A DNA stretch of 64,000 bases from Clavulina sp. PMI_390 (taxonomy: Eukaryota; Basidiomycota; Agaricomycetes; Cantharellales; Hydnaceae): the NCBI GenBank assembly GCA_015039315.1, contig WIDE01000018.1, forward strand, positions 107,788-171,787, given 5' to 3'. The translations under genes were made by a program, and so were the position numbers. The notes beneath the pieces were generated by a model. The model was not told where the DNA came from, ran no database searches, and was given only the letters and a program-made list of their open reading frames with translations. The stretch's first letter is position 1. Each line of letters starts with the position of its first letter. Positions 10,748 to 23,594 of the stretch are shown in pieces.

Positions 10748-13204
10748 TTACAGAGCCTTTGCCCATTCAACGTTGACTTCGTTCCGGCCACCGCGGGCTA
10801 CAGGATATGCAGTCGTGTTGCCGTTCGGAGTAGTCACGTTGACATAAGGGTGGTTGGGCATTGGCTGGGCCTGCGTAACAGGGATCCGTTGCCTTGGGAT
10901 GCCATCACCGCCCATTTCTTCGTCAACGAGCTTGCGTCCACCACCGAATGCATCGTCTGCGGGATCGCTGTTCAGCGAGTCGCTTCGGAGCGACAGCCCA
11001 TCGTCAATGGGCTTGGATTTGACATCACCAGGAGCAGTGCCGGGTGTGCCATCAAATGGTCGCCCACGGGTGTCGAGCTCGTATGTCTCTGATGGGTGCA
11101 CACCAGTAACCGTGGTGGTCGTCACGTGGACGCCACGGGTGTTCTTGTGGGTGGTAGGGAGCGGCTCTGTTGACATGCTCGTGTTGGTCCATTCGCGACG
11201 TGCATTCACTAGGAAGCGGGAAATTGTTCAGACGAGAAATTCAAGGACAGTTCCGGAAAGGATCGCGTGACATACGAGAACTGAGGAGGCAGTTAGAATA
11301 GAGCTTCGCCAGAGGCATGTTAAAGATGAGATGCAGGTTGTTAGCCTGTCAGCCAATCACTGTCAGCGGCATAATCGGAATTCCTGGAACATGGTAAGAA
11401 GCATACCCATAACAGCTACAGAAATTTTCAGTCAGCTAGGCAACCTCATAGCTCATAAATAGATTGACGTACGAAAATGGCCAAATCGGCGACAGCCCAA
11501 ACGGCAGTGATGGCGCCTGCGGGTGAGAGTTTGAGGATGAGCTTCTGCGCTTGATGGGAGGGTTGAGATGAAACACTAACCAGTTTGAATGGTAACTGGA
11601 ACGCGCAAGGATCCATGAGACAGCCGAGTCCAAGAAGAGTCAATATTCGTCTTGTTGAACTGCGAAGTCCACGCGCACTGACCTCGCGTGATTTTGGCGA
11701 CCAAATCATCAGTAACGGCGAAGCCAGTCTTGTGTCGTTGCTGTACCCGCACAGTATTTCATCAGCGGGTGCCTCGGTTGTGCCTTATGACTCAGGGACG
11801 TACCAGGAAGCTGTCACAAGCACGGATGATGTGAAATGCAATAAGAGAAACAAGCAAAGAACGGGGCAGTCACGTTGAGAGCGGGCAAGAAGGCGGGCAA
11901 GGAGCGGGACCGTTAGCACATGCCGTGAACCTGAACAAAGGAAAGTCGACTGACAAAACCAGGGAAACAGCAATCACAATATCCGTGATGGGCGCAAGCA
12001 CCAGCCATGCGATTACAATCGACTTGAATTTCTGTGGTGACGCGAGGTTTCCCGTCAGATTCCCGAACACCGGTGACAACCAAAGAAGCAGGCTCCACTG
12101 ACATGGTAGTTCACGAAGTCCTTGACAATTCCGCAGGCGATTGATGTGCCAATACCGAGCACTGGAACGAACAATGGGACCACAAACAAAGGGCCCACAC
12201 GTCACCAGAAAGGTTAGAGTGCGGGGTATAGGAAATGGAAAGATCCACAGAGGAGCTTGTCAGTCGACATGACGACACGACGTCCAATAGGCGACTTACG
12301 CAATTGGGCAAAGGCAGAAATTCCAATACAGATTCCTAGCCAAGTCTGGCCTGTAAGTTTCTTCACTCGCCAGGCAAAGAAGCCTTGCACGGGCGAGCTG
12401 ATCAAGACCACCTACGAACTACATCAATAACAGCTCAACGATTAGACAGCGATCAGAAACTTACCATAGCAGGATCTATGAGGCCCCACGTGGGAACACA
12501 GGGTCAGCCATCACAAGAATACTAACAACGAGCCAGTCTCGTACCAGTGTCAAAGTCTACAAGGGATACGGTCAATCATGAGATTGATACCATCATCAAC
12601 AGCATAGAGATTACTCACACCAAGTGCTCTTGAGAAGCGCCAGTTTGTTGCCAAACATGTCCTATGAGGAGAATGAGGTTCAACGACGTAGATCGCCATT
12701 AATTCAAAACATGAGCACTTACCACATTGTAGTAGTAGGTGAACCAGATGTCGAAGATACAGTTCACAAGATCTGCGATGGTGAGGTAGACGACCAGAAT
12801 CTTCACCCAAAGCGCATCCCTAAATGAAACAAACAGGAGAGAAACAAAGCCAGCTAATCAGCACCAAGAAGGGCACAAAGGAAAATCGTGGAGCACGCAC
12901 TTGGTGGAGCTGCGGAAATATGTTTCAGTCTGAATCAATTGCATCCCGTACAGCCAGACGTTCAAGACGAGACCAATGATCTAAAGTTGACCGAGGGCCA
13001 GAAGAAGACGCAAAACGAGTGAGAACCAAACTCAGATGACGGGCACAACATTGGAAGTCGGTCGTTTTCATTGTAGCAAGCTTAAGACGCGAGACTGACC
13101 ATGGGTCCAATCAGAACATGAGGATCAATGCCCGCCGTGGGGTCCGGTGTCGGTATCGTCGTAGAGTTATCCGCGACCGCGCGCATGAGAAGTCGCTCGA
13201 TCAT
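10748..13204 (-). CDS. DUF6534-type seven-TM membrane protein
   Basis: A multi-exon gene. The first exon encodes MIERLLMRAVADN and ends at HVLIGPM, a hallmark start of the DUF6534 family. Later exons encode membrane segments such as IIGLVLNVWLYGMQLIQT, WVKILVVYLTIADLVNCIF, VQGFFAWRVKKLTGQTW and VGPLFVVPLFVPVLGIGTS. The family signature (F/L)NARREW follows the last membrane segment, and a roughly 140-residue hydrophilic cytosolic tail ends at 10748. DUF6534 proteins are an expanded, functionally uncharacterised group of integral membrane proteins in Agaricomycetes. Several exons are very short (one encodes about DFDTD only), so some internal splice sites are uncertain. The start is the first ATG of the exon that carries the conserved GPM segment. 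Confidence 0.82.
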
Positions 13205-15697
13205 GATGCTAGTGCCAAGAAAAGTAAAGCGAAAGGAAAGGGCTGTGTGATGCTACACAGAGAAAGGAAGGAGGAGGAGCGCGTCGGGTGGGGGAGGGAA
13301 GCTCGAAGGAGGGCGGAAAGTGGGTGCAAAAAGGTCTGTCACATATATGCGTATTTGGGCGCGGGCCCCAAGTACACGAGAACCTCTCAGGGAAGCTTAT
13401 TTGATTCAACGGCACTGACGCGAGGATGGGGAACCGATCAATTCAGTTGAGCATAGGGTCGTTTTTGTGGGTAGTTGCCGCTGTTGATCATTTGTGGAGC
13501 TGAATGGTAGTCTAGTGCGAATCCACCCTCCTAACGGTTGTTAAATTGGTGACTTGGACCACTTCACACATTGTGGGGCCGCGAACCCAGACTGATCAAG
13601 CGGCCAACCCCAGACGGCTTCTTTCACTGCGATCCTTTCGAAGTTGGAATGTTCTGATCACACACAGAGAGACGGTTGGATGATTGTGCGAAGGGTATGG
13701 AGGATCTACTGGAAGCGATGGACTTGCATTCCTACCAGCTTTCCATGACAATTGTTTGGCAGCGCACAATTCTTCGGCGAGTTGGACCCTTCAAACCCCA
13801 AAATAAGATAATTGAAAGCCCACTGCCGCCCGATGATGCCTGGCCCGGTGGAATGGTGCGCCCTGGCTGTATGGAGCAGGAGGCGTCGACGCGCCTCAGA
13901 TCTTCCATCGAGTTGTCAAGTAATACTGCGGTGGGAAGTACTCGAAAAAATGTTGGCCACTAGTTTGGTCGAAGCAGCGCTTCCCTTTGTTTCGATTGGG
14001 GCTCCATCAGTCAACGATCAGATTAAGCTCGGAATCGACGCGTTGCAGCCCTCCCCGCCGTAAGAGGTTCGAGAAAGATTGCTTTAGGAGAGCGACGGGT
14101 GCTTTGACGAAGATCATCTACGCGATTGCATTGCGGCGGACCCACGCGATGACAGATGTCAATCATCACTGAATGTCAGAATGAAACTCACAAAGCCCGG
14201 GCAATGAATCCCACAATCGAATAGTCTAGTCCCCACGGAGTGGAGTGGGTTCGGTTACCACCAAAACCAGTCTTCTTTTCGTGAAACTGTTTTCCTTTGA
14301 AGTAGGGGTGGATTTGCAGGTGTGAGGTTTGGTTTGATTCAACGGATTCGTAGGATATGAATGACCCACTTCCGCCGCGGGTACAAAGGCCGGCCAGCCA
14401 AGGGCACACACGACTTGTATGGTAAGATCAACTGGGCTTGCGCCCCGCGTCAATGTCTCGTGCCGAACAGCCGACGAAAAAGAATATTTACATACTGAGG
14501 GTCGCCAGTACAGGTTCAGCGCTGTCAGGCGCAGCACGAAAATCAGGGTACTGATAATGAAGAAAATGTTGGTTTCTTAAAGAAGATGTCGCCCCACTCG
14601 GCCTCAAAAGCCCCATTCCCGACGGTTCCGGGAGTCGCTCGCCAGTGCTATCATCCAAGACTTGCTAAACTACCGAGGAATGAGAGATGGGTTATACAGC
14701 GCCTCCAGTGGACCTCTGGTTTGCTGACGTGAGCCTTTCGACTGGGCCAATCAGAGCTCTGGACCAAGTGGGGGTTTTAGAGCACCAATACGAAGGAAAT
14801 GAAAGCACTTCAGGGCCCATCAATATTGGTGGACACGGTCAATAGTCGCACAAACACTGAGAACGATCGATTGGTACTCACCTTTGCCATCAGAACAGAC
14901 GAACTACAGTGATAGGCCTAATTAATAGTTCCATCGGGGCCGTAAGGAACAGGCCATCGTCGCTCAAGGCAGATCCGAGCTTTTTGCCAGTTACAATCAC
15001 CACCATCGGATACACTCGCCAGTGCGGCTCTTCGATATCAAATAGCAGGAAAGGGAAAAGGAAAATTAAACTCAGAAGCATTATATGCAGGTGGAGTCGA
15101 AAAGTGGCTCGGAAGCGTGTGCGTAAATGACGAGTTGGCGTCAGAGAGCTCCCGCCCGACTGAGCTGTTGGATGGGCTCATGCATTGATAAGATGAGCTG
15201 ACGTGAGGCCCCCACGTGGGAGGGTGATCAGAATTTTATTGGTGCGACGGTTCCCCATGACCCTTTGCAGATCAAATGTGGGTGCAAAGGTTGGAAACCA
15301 TTCTAGAAGGATGCGAATGCATTGATCAAGTAGAAGTGAACAACAAGAACAAACAATTCAACCATTCGGTCAAAGGTGGGGCCCATCGAATCAGCAACGG
15401 GAACTGTCATGGCTCCAGTCATTTTTTTTTTCTCCATACACGCTATTGAATATGCAGGGACCTAAAGGATGAGCCTGCGAAAGCAAGATCGTCGAGAAAT
15501 ATTGAAACACCAATGAGAATGAGACGAGTTGGATAGGGCATGTTGTTCATCAAAAACCGGGTCAGTAGCAGCCCTATATAAGAGTCGAACGATCAAGCTG
15601 TACCCGCTTCTCACTTCCATCCCTATCCTTCCCCCTCAACTTCTTGTTTCAACAACTTCTTGAATCCACTTCTTGCGAAACTCTTCGTCAAAAAGCT
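13205..15697. other. 2.5 kb divergent intergenic region
   Basis: It separates the minus-strand DUF6534 gene from the plus-strand GMC gene. Open frames are short and lack recognisable motifs or convincing splice partners. The last 130 bases hold a TATA box and CT-rich leader for the GMC gene. A possible tRNA-like stretch near 14,200 was checked and rejected. Confidence 0.55.
15575..15582 (+). promoter_or_regulatory. TATA box of GMC oxidoreductase gene
   Basis: TATATAAG lies 116 bases before the ATG and is followed by a pyrimidine-rich leader ending in CAACTTCTTG-type sequence. That arrangement is usual for strongly transcribed basidiomycete genes. Confidence 0.6.
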
Positions 15698-18472
15698 ATG
15701 GCCAACGTCGCAAATCCTGATGTCCTCGAGTATGACTACATTGGTACGAACTTCTAACTCGTCTTACTTCGATGATCGCCACCAAATCTCATTGATATCA
15801 CCCCATTCTGCCTTCCTCTTCTACAGTTGTCGGTGGTACGTAGCCTTGAACCTTTCTACCTCCCTTTGCTATCGCTGTACTGACAACCATTTTCTCGTCC
15901 CAGGCGGTACTGCTGGTCCCGTATGTTATCTTTATCATTCAGCCCTACTCATCCTCCTAACCCCCACGTTCTTCTCGCCGAAAGGTTGCTGCCCGTCGTC
16001 TTGCCGAAGGCGCTCCTCATGCTCAGGTCCTCCTCATCGAGGCCGGCCCTAGGTTAGTTGTCAATCTCCCATGGTCTCGCCGTAGTTGTTGAATCCCTAC
16101 TCCTCCGGTGCAGCAACCTCGATATCATCAACTCCCGCATGGCCATGGGCTGGCAAAATATCCACTTCTCTGTTAGTTAACTCGAACTTGGGCGAAGCCG
16201 CCCGTCATGATCGCGGCCATTCAGTTTTTGAACTAACCTTCCACTCTTTCTTTTTCCGCGCCGCATCATTTTCATTTAGGAATACGATTGGGATTACGAT
16301 TCCGAGGCCCAGAAGGTTAGCACCTCCCCAGTTATAGAGATGTCAACCCAATTGTATTGATCGTTCAATATGATCCTATCTTCCAGCATGCAATGGACCG
16401 TGTCATCCATCTGCCTCGTGGCAAATTCCTTGGTGGATCAAGGTAATCACCTCTTTGACGTACCCTATCACTCAGTGCAATCCTGATCGTCCCTGTCGGC
16501 CACAGCGGTCTCAACGGCACCCTCATGATTCGAGGACCCAAGGCCGATTACGATCAATGGGCCGAGTGGGGAAATGAAGGCTGGGCATGGAAGGACGTTC
16601 TTCCTCTATTCAAGAAGGTAATTCTCTCACTGTCAAACACTTCCTCAACGCCCGCGATCCTAATACCTTATCCGTTAGTCTGAGCACTTCGTTACTACCG
16701 ATGGCTTCCAAGCTGCCCAGGATTTCCACGGCTACTCTGGTTCCCTGAAGACCACCGTGCACCCCCTCGCTCCCATCAGCACTGCCCTGCTCGAGAGCTA
16801 CATGGACAAGGGCATGGAGTACAAGGAGGACATGTTCGTCGAGGGCGAGTATGAGGGTATTGGCCACGTCTCGCGCACTGTCCACGAGGGTCTCCGATCC
16901 AGCGGGTATGTCATTTGACTAGTTCTTGACAGTTGGTCCCCCGGCTAATCAAAACCCTGTTTCACAGCGCCGACTTCGTGAACGATGCACCTCCCTCGAA
17001 CCTCCATGTGCTTTACAACACCACCGTCGCCCGCGTCGTGATGGAACCCATTGCTGGTGCCGACGCTGCCGCTGCACCTTCCACTTCTAAGCCCACCTTC
17101 GCCGCTACCGGTGTCGAAGCTTACATCGCCGTTCCCCCCACCGCCAACCCTGACCCCGCTGCTCCCGTCCAGCGCACCGCAAAGGTGTTCAAGGCCCGCA
17201 AGGAGATCGTCCTCAGTGCTGGCTCCTATAACTCGCCTATGATTTTGATGCACTCTGGTGTTGGCCCTAAGGAGCATCTCGAGGAGGTCGGTGTTCCCGG
17301 TGGGTGCAAGGTGAACTTGCCCTACGTTGGAAGCAACATGGAGGACCATCCTCTCGTATTCAACTTCTACGAGCTCAACAACAACATGACGTGAGTGTCC
17401 CCGCTGATTCTTTGCAGGAGACTGCGGATCTAACGTTTGACATGTCTAGCTACGACCACATGCTCTACCCTCCCGGAACTCTCGACGTTACCGTGCAGGA
17501 GTGGCTCGAGAAGAAGGTACGCAGAATTATGCGGCCAGGTTATGAATGCCCACTTATATGTCTCGAAATATCTGCAGACTGGTATCATGGGACGCTTCCC
17601 CTTCGGTACCTTCGTCTTCAAGCGCCTCGATGAGCAGCTCAAGGAGACTCCCGAGTACAAGGAGGCCATTGCCAAGAACCCTAATGTTGATCCTACTGGC
17701 CAGCGCCCCGATCAGCCCCACGTCGAATGTGAGATATATCCAATGCATCCTGCTTGTCCTAAGGTTCTGATGTCACTTTTTTGCAATAGACTTCTCCACT
17801 GAGCTGTACGGTGGTGGTCCTCAACACATCCACCTTCCTACCAAGCCTGAGCACGTGAGTACCCTGATCGACAAATTCAGATGGATAGACGGGATGCTTA
17901 CACTCTCTCTCCCGATATAGTCCGTCTTTGCCAACCTTACCATGTTGTTCGGTTCGCAAAGCAAGGGTACCGTCCGCTTGCGGTCTGCTGATCCCTTCGA
18001 CAAGCCCGTCATTGACCACAAGTACCTCGAGCACCCTATGGATCTCGCCATCCTCGCTCAAGGTTGCAAGTGGGCCCACGAGGTCGTCATGCAAGGCAAG
18101 GGCACCAAGCAACACATCACTGGTGCTTGGCCCACTGGACGCAAATTCCCTGAGACCGACGAGGAGTGGAAGCAGTACGTCCGTGAGCAGGTTGGCACCA
18201 CCTACCACCCCGGCAAGACCGTCAAGATGGGTCCCGACAGCGACCCTGAGGCATGTGTCGACCCTCGCTTGAGGGTGAGGGGTGTGAAGAACCTCCGTGT
18301 TGCTGGTATGTTATTCTCTCTGGGCCTCGAGCCATAGATTGATCTAACGCCCTTCGTCCGTGTGATAGATGTCTCCATCCTCCCCAAGCTCAACAACGGC
18401 CACACCCAAGCTCCCGCCTACATGGTCGGTGAGAAGGTCGCTATCATGCTCCTGGAGGACAACAGGGCTTAG
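15698..18472 (+). CDS. GMC (FAD-dependent) oxidoreductase
   Basis: Fifteen exons join in frame to 607 residues: 15698-15743, 15827-15835, 15904-15920, 15985-16052, 16114-16171, 16280-16315, 16387-16442, 16506-16617, 16679-16905, 16968-17390, 17450-17516, 17578-17728, 17790-17854, 17921-18305 and 18369-18472. The dinucleotide-binding motif VVGGGTAGPVAARRLAEG is near residue 17. It is followed by LLIEAG, the GMC signature around LPRGKFLGGSSGLNGTLMIRG, and the C-terminal active site with His in TTYHPGKTVKMG and a second His in NNGHTQAPAYMVGEK. Such enzymes oxidise alcohols, sugars or choline with FAD and pass electrons to oxygen or quinones. The exact substrate cannot be read from sequence, and subfamily placement (AA3_2 or other) needs a tree. 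No signal peptide is evident, so it is probably intracellular. The FAD motif is assembled from exons of 9 and 17 nt. Confidence 0.9.
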
Positions 18473-19034
18473 ATGCGTCTCCGGACCCATCGCTCTTACT
18501 ACATTATCCTTGATTCCCTGAGACTATGTCTCACTTTGATTTGCGGGTTTAAGTTCTCCTATCTCTGCGATTATTCCCCTTCTCCCCTAGAGAGCTCGAG
18601 CGCTTCTCTCCTCAAAATGTCCTGTAATGATGTTACGCTTCGTTCACGCTCAGGGATATCTTTTATTCCTTCTGCCGAAGGTACAAAAAACGCCAGCCTG
18701 TACATACAGTCATGTCAAAAATATCAAACCTCCGCGGTTGTGTTGTACCCATCATACCTTTCCAGTTGTGACTCAATATTTTCGCTTGGTGAACGAAACG
18801 TCACCCATAAACCATGTGACGGCGGCGTCCTCGATCGATTGTTGGCTCGCCTCATAAGCCAGGGTTCTAACCGCTACTGCCCAAAGTCAACCTCCAACAT
18901 CCAACCTATCTTTTACCATGGTGCATATCCGCCCCATTTCTTTATTTCCCGTTATCGCAGCTAACGCTTGCGTCCTCGATATGCTATTGAATCCTCCCGA
19001 CTAGTCGAACACACCAGCCGTCGGGACTCCTACT
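18473..19034. other. intergenic between GMC gene and PDX1
   Basis: 3' flank of the GMC gene and promoter of PDX1. No coding region or RNA gene is recognised. Confidence 0.5.
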
Positions 19035-20795
19035 ATGGAGGCGAATAAAACTTTGGATTCTCTCAGCGTCCCTCCTGCCGCGGCTGCCGCAAACGGAACT
19101 GGGACGTCCGTGCCAGGCGTGAGCGTTGGAGGAGGCACAACCCCGCTTGCGGCCAAAAGCAAGGATGCATCGGGGAATACTGTGGGCACTTTTGGTGTGA
19201 GTGAGAATCGCCAACTGCCCGCCGCTCGATCCTGTATGCTTATTCATACCTGTCACTTATTCGCCTTTTCTCCACATATTCGGGCTGGCTTGTTGGCTTG
19301 CGCGTTTCACTGACGTCGACGAAATGCGCCCATCGGAACATCCGATTATAATGAATGCTGAATGGATTATGCGCACATCGCTGGCAATTCCTTGCGTGAA
19401 TTTCCGCTATTTATGACTATCGTGCCTCTCAGGTCAAGTCTGGGCTCGCACAGATGCTCAAGGTACGTGATCCTCATGCTGCATAGTTGTACTAAAGGCT
19501 ATAGTCCCTCACATATCGTGCTATAGGGTGGTGTCATTATGGACGTCGTGAATGCCGAACAAGTATGTCTCTTTGTCCCCTCCACACAAGCAGAAATCTC
19601 AAACAGAAGCTCCTGTATTGGATAGGCTCGTATCGCTGAGGAAGCTGGTGCCTGTGCTGTTATGGCGCTCGAGCGCGTTCCAGCGGACATTCGTAGGGAA
19701 GGTGGTGTTGCACGCATGGTACGTCAACGCTCTCTCCCTTGAGTTTATTTGAACCGATGAATGACAAAACCCGCTTCGTGACTATGGTAGAGTGATCCTA
19801 AGCTGATCAAGGAGATCATCGACGCTGTCACTATCCCTGTCATGGCCAAGGTCCGAATTGGCCATTTTGTGGAGGCACAAATTGTGCAGGCTATTGGAGC
19901 GGATTATATCGATGAGAGTGAAGTCCTCACCTCCGCAGACGAAGACGTCAGTCTCACCCCTTCATCTTATCTGCCGATATTTCTTCTGAACCACGTTCCC
20001 TCTCATAGCATCACATCATCAAACACAATTTCCGCATTCCATTCGTTTGTGGGGCCACTGATCTTGGCGAAGCACTGAGGAGAATATCTGAAGGCGCAGC
20101 GATGATTCGTACCAAGGGTGAGGCTGGCACTGGAAACATTGTTGAGGTTAGTACTGGCCGACACCCCAAAGAGCCAGCCGTCATAACACTTCTCCCAAGG
20201 CCGTCCGTCATGCGCGAGCGGTGAATGCCCAGATCAAGCGAGCCACTGTGATGTCTGAGGAGGAACTCTACGAATATGCGAAAGAATTACGCGTCCCGTT
20301 CCACTTGCTCAAGGAGACCTCGAGGCTGAAACGTCTGCCCGTTGTGAGCTTCGCCGCTGGTGGTATCGCTACCCCGGCCGATGCTGCTCTCATGATGCAG
20401 CTGGGCTGTGATGGAGGTTAGCACATTCATCTTGAGTCAGCACATGGATGATTCCTCACCTACCTGTTCTTCAAGTATTTGTTGGCTCTGGAATCTTCTT
20501 GTCCGGCGATCCCCTCAAACGAGCACGCTCCATCGTGCAAGCTGTGAGTCATACTTGTTCCTCAGCTGCGTGTAATCACACTCAAAGCCGACATGGCTCT
20601 GTTTAGGTCACGCACTTCAACAATCCCAAAATCCTCGCTGAAGTCTCAGAAGACCTAGGCGAGGCAATGGTTGGCCTCACCATGTAAGTAGCCGTCATAT
20701 CCAACATACCGCGAGACTAACAGTTGCTCTCTCTGATGTTTGTTGCCAGCGATGATGACTTGAAAGGAGGGCGATTTGCTGGTCGTGGAAAGTGA
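19035..20795 (+). CDS. PDX1: pyridoxal 5'-phosphate synthase, PdxS/SNZ subunit
   Basis: A multi-exon gene encoding the DXP-independent vitamin B6 synthase subunit. It condenses ribose 5-phosphate, glyceraldehyde 3-phosphate and ammonia to PLP in the cytosol, with a glutaminase partner (PDX2/SNO) not seen in this window. The conserved core begins with [18 protein letters not shown] and includes [15 protein letters not shown] and the catalytic-lysine segment [15 protein letters not shown]. It continues through [10 protein letters not shown], the second lysine region [36 protein letters not shown] and GVFVGSGIF. It is preceded by an unusual N-terminal extension of about 54 residues, encoded by the first exon and rich in Ala, Gly, Ser and Thr; yeast SNZ1 has only a few residues there. 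The gene ends 168 bases from the convergent ESF1 gene. Confidence 0.95.
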
Positions 20796-20963
20796 GGCGT
20801 CAGCCCAAAAAACGAGCCGTATCATCACGAGTGCTTGTGAATGTACAGTGTACTGCAAAACAATATGATTTGTTGATTTCGTCCTGAATTTATGTGAGAG
20901 AGTCCTTGAGGTACAGCGATTTAGGATTGCATTGCATGGTATAACTACAATGGCCGAAGTACA

Positions 20964-23594
20964 TCATAGTTTGCGCCTTTTCGCGTCCCGTTTCCCAACA
21001 CGCGCCTTATCCTGCCCCTGGGCTTTGCGTTTTACGCTTTCTACGAGGGAGGAGAGATCTCCACCGCCGCCTTGCAAGGAGCCTAAAGCAGCGCCATTCC
21101 CTGCGGATCGAGCAGGTGCTGAGGGTGTTTCCACGGCAGCAGAGGCCCGCTTCTTAGACTTTTCCTTCTGTCGCCGTGAACGTTCTTGAATGAGGGCGCT
21201 CATGGATTTTGTGGACTTGTACCTATAGGCGAGTTAAAGGGCGATCGTTAACATGGCGATTAACAGTAGAGGAGACACTGTGACAACGTACTGAGGATGA
21301 CTAGGGTCAATAGCAAACGCTGGTTCGTCGTGAAGCGCTGCAAATCGTGAATCCGCCACATTGATCGCGAAGCCCGCTCCATCCTCCCTCAGTACGCCAT
21401 CGTTATCCATACTGTCGTTGAGCGGACGCTTTTTCTTGTCGAAGCGGTTCTTCTTGCCCTTCTTGGATGCAGCCTTCTCGGCACGAATGACCTCCTTCAT
21501 ATCGAAATGGTTCATACCATTCGCTGCATTTTCAGGGGCGAGGAGGAGTGCGAGTTCGGACGGAGTGGCCACATCGGCTGGTGGAGGAGGGGAAGAAGAG
21601 GGTGCTCTGCCCTTGCCCTTCGTCTTGTTCTCCTTTGATGGCTTGGTCGATGTTGATGCAACAGCACCGTTATCACTATCCTCGCCAAAGAAGTCATCCT
21701 CAGCGGCAGGCGCCGAGTCGCCCTTCTCCTTCTCGCCAACAGGTGTGATTCCAAGCCTGGTGGCTTCCTTCGCATCCTTCTTCGCCTTTTTCGCGGCTTT
21801 CTTCTCGCGCTGGCGTCGTTGATAGCGTTCTAGCGTCGTCTCGTTCTCCTCATCATTGTCTGAGTCGGCCTGGTTGCGAGAACTGAGACCTGGGGTGAAG
21901 GTGACTTGGAGGTCCTTGTCAGACCCGCCAGCGGCGTTGCCATCTATGTTTCCCCAGCCTTCAGGCAACTCGTCGTTATTCAGAAGTAACTCGCGAAGTT
22001 TCGCTCGACGTTCTGCTTTGGAGGGTTTGGAGGCTCGTTTTGGGGGATCGGCAGAGGTGGTAGAGGCGTCAGGGTTTGCCTCATTCGTAGCATCGGCACC
22101 CTGGTTATCGACGTCGTCTTCCTCGTCGTCGTTATCACTAGAGGAGTGTTCGGACGAAGAAGCGATGTAGGCCCTGTAGTCGTTTTCCTCCATCTGCTTC
22201 TTGGTGAGCTTCTTGCGAGTGACCTTGACGCGTTGGGCATCGTCGTCATCCCAGGTCAATTTCACTTTGGAATGCCGGAGTGCCTAACGGGGGATGAGAG
22301 GTATGAGGAGACGACAGCAGGGTACTTTAGCGTGTGGCACTTACATCAGTTACAAAGTCGAGGCCGCCTGCTGCTCCAAATCCAGCTTCGTTATCATTGG
22401 TCGCCTCGTCTCTTGGAACGTCATCGTCAAAGGACATGCTCTCTGGGACGAAGCTTAGATCGAACATATTTGCTGATCGCTCTAACTCTGTACCATCCAT
22501 CTCAGAGTAGGCGACAGCAGCGGATTCGGGAGAGTCAAACGAAACGACGGCATAGAAATATCTGATGAAAGAAGCATGCTTATGAGCTGGGAGCCAATGT
22601 ACGGGTGGGATGAATTCGGTCGTATTTGAGCAATCCTGGACGTACCTTAGTCGCTCGAGCTGATATTTCCTCAACGCATCATTGTTGACCAAAGACTTGT
22701 CGTCCCCAGTCTGGAAGATAGTTTCCTCATTCACATCTTCCTCGTCCATCTCTTCGTCCTTCTTTCCGTTCTGGAGGAAGACCTCGGGAGGAGGCCCTTC
22801 AAGCTCTTCCCTCTCCATGCGTTCTTTCCCGAACTGACTGGGATAGATGCGTACGCTCAGGACACGAGGACGTCCGTTGGCACTAGGCACGACCGAGGAG
22901 AAAATTTTGAAGAGGTGGGAGGACTTGACGTGGTCCCAGTCAAGATTTACGACGGCGAGACGGGAGGTCGCATTGGAAGCGGCGGCTGCCTTGGAGGTGG
23001 ATGCGCCAGGGGTGTCTTCGTCGGCATATTTTTTGGAGTAGGCAGAAGCTTGAGCGTCAAGGTCGGCAAAGTTGTCTTCGTCAAGATCGATCTCTGGGAA
23101 TCCGTCTTCGTTGACGGACGACTGCTGCTTGGAATGTTGCGTAGCTCGACCAAGCGTAATAGGTTTGGAGTCGTCCTCCTCTGCAAAGTCCGATTCTTCC
23201 GACTGATCAGCCTGGGCATCTTCGCCTTCGTCAGAGCTTTCGACGAGACCTTCTCCTCGAGCATAATCGGGAGCAGCAGGCGAATCCTGCTGGTCATCTT
23301 CTAGACGATAGAATCGGCGCAGGTCGTCTTGGTTTTTAGTTTTGGAGACTTTCCGGCCATATTTATCAACTCTTGCTATCCCATAAAATGAAATCCACGT
23401 ATCAGCACTATAGGTTACAATGCCATAGTCGAAGGCCACAAGCGAGCAAGGAGCATACCGCGGGACTTGTCTGTGGAAGCCGAGGAATCAAACACAGATT
23501 TGAATCGATCATCTACGACAACTTGATTTCGACTCTTTTTTGGTTTTCTAAAACGTGGGTCGGTCTTCAGTCGGGCGAATCGAGGGTCTGACAT
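20964..23594 (-). CDS. ESF1: ESF1 nucleolar pre-rRNA processing protein
   Basis: The protein starts MSDPRFARLKTDPRFRKPKK, the classic ESF1 N-terminus, followed by RVDKYGRKVSK. Acidic Asp/Glu/Ser-rich blocks come next, then the central region SRLAVVNLDWDHVKSSHLF, an RRM-like fold with VLSVRIYPSQFGKERM and FYAVVSFDSPESAAVAYSEMDG. The C-terminus carries the NUC153 motif (SRFAALHDEPAFAIDPSHP then YKSTKSM) and a Lys/Arg-rich tail. ESF1 acts in the nucleolus in early 18S rRNA maturation as part of the small-subunit processome. At least four exons are visible, and the last intron splits HPQ from YKST. Family assignment is secure; minor splice positions are by eye. Confidence 0.93.

Noticed and set aside
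14160..14300. tRNA-like stretch with GGGTTCGGTT and possible stem
   Set aside because: The putative T-arm pairs poorly, and no matching acceptor stem or anticodon arm was found about 70 bases away on either strand.
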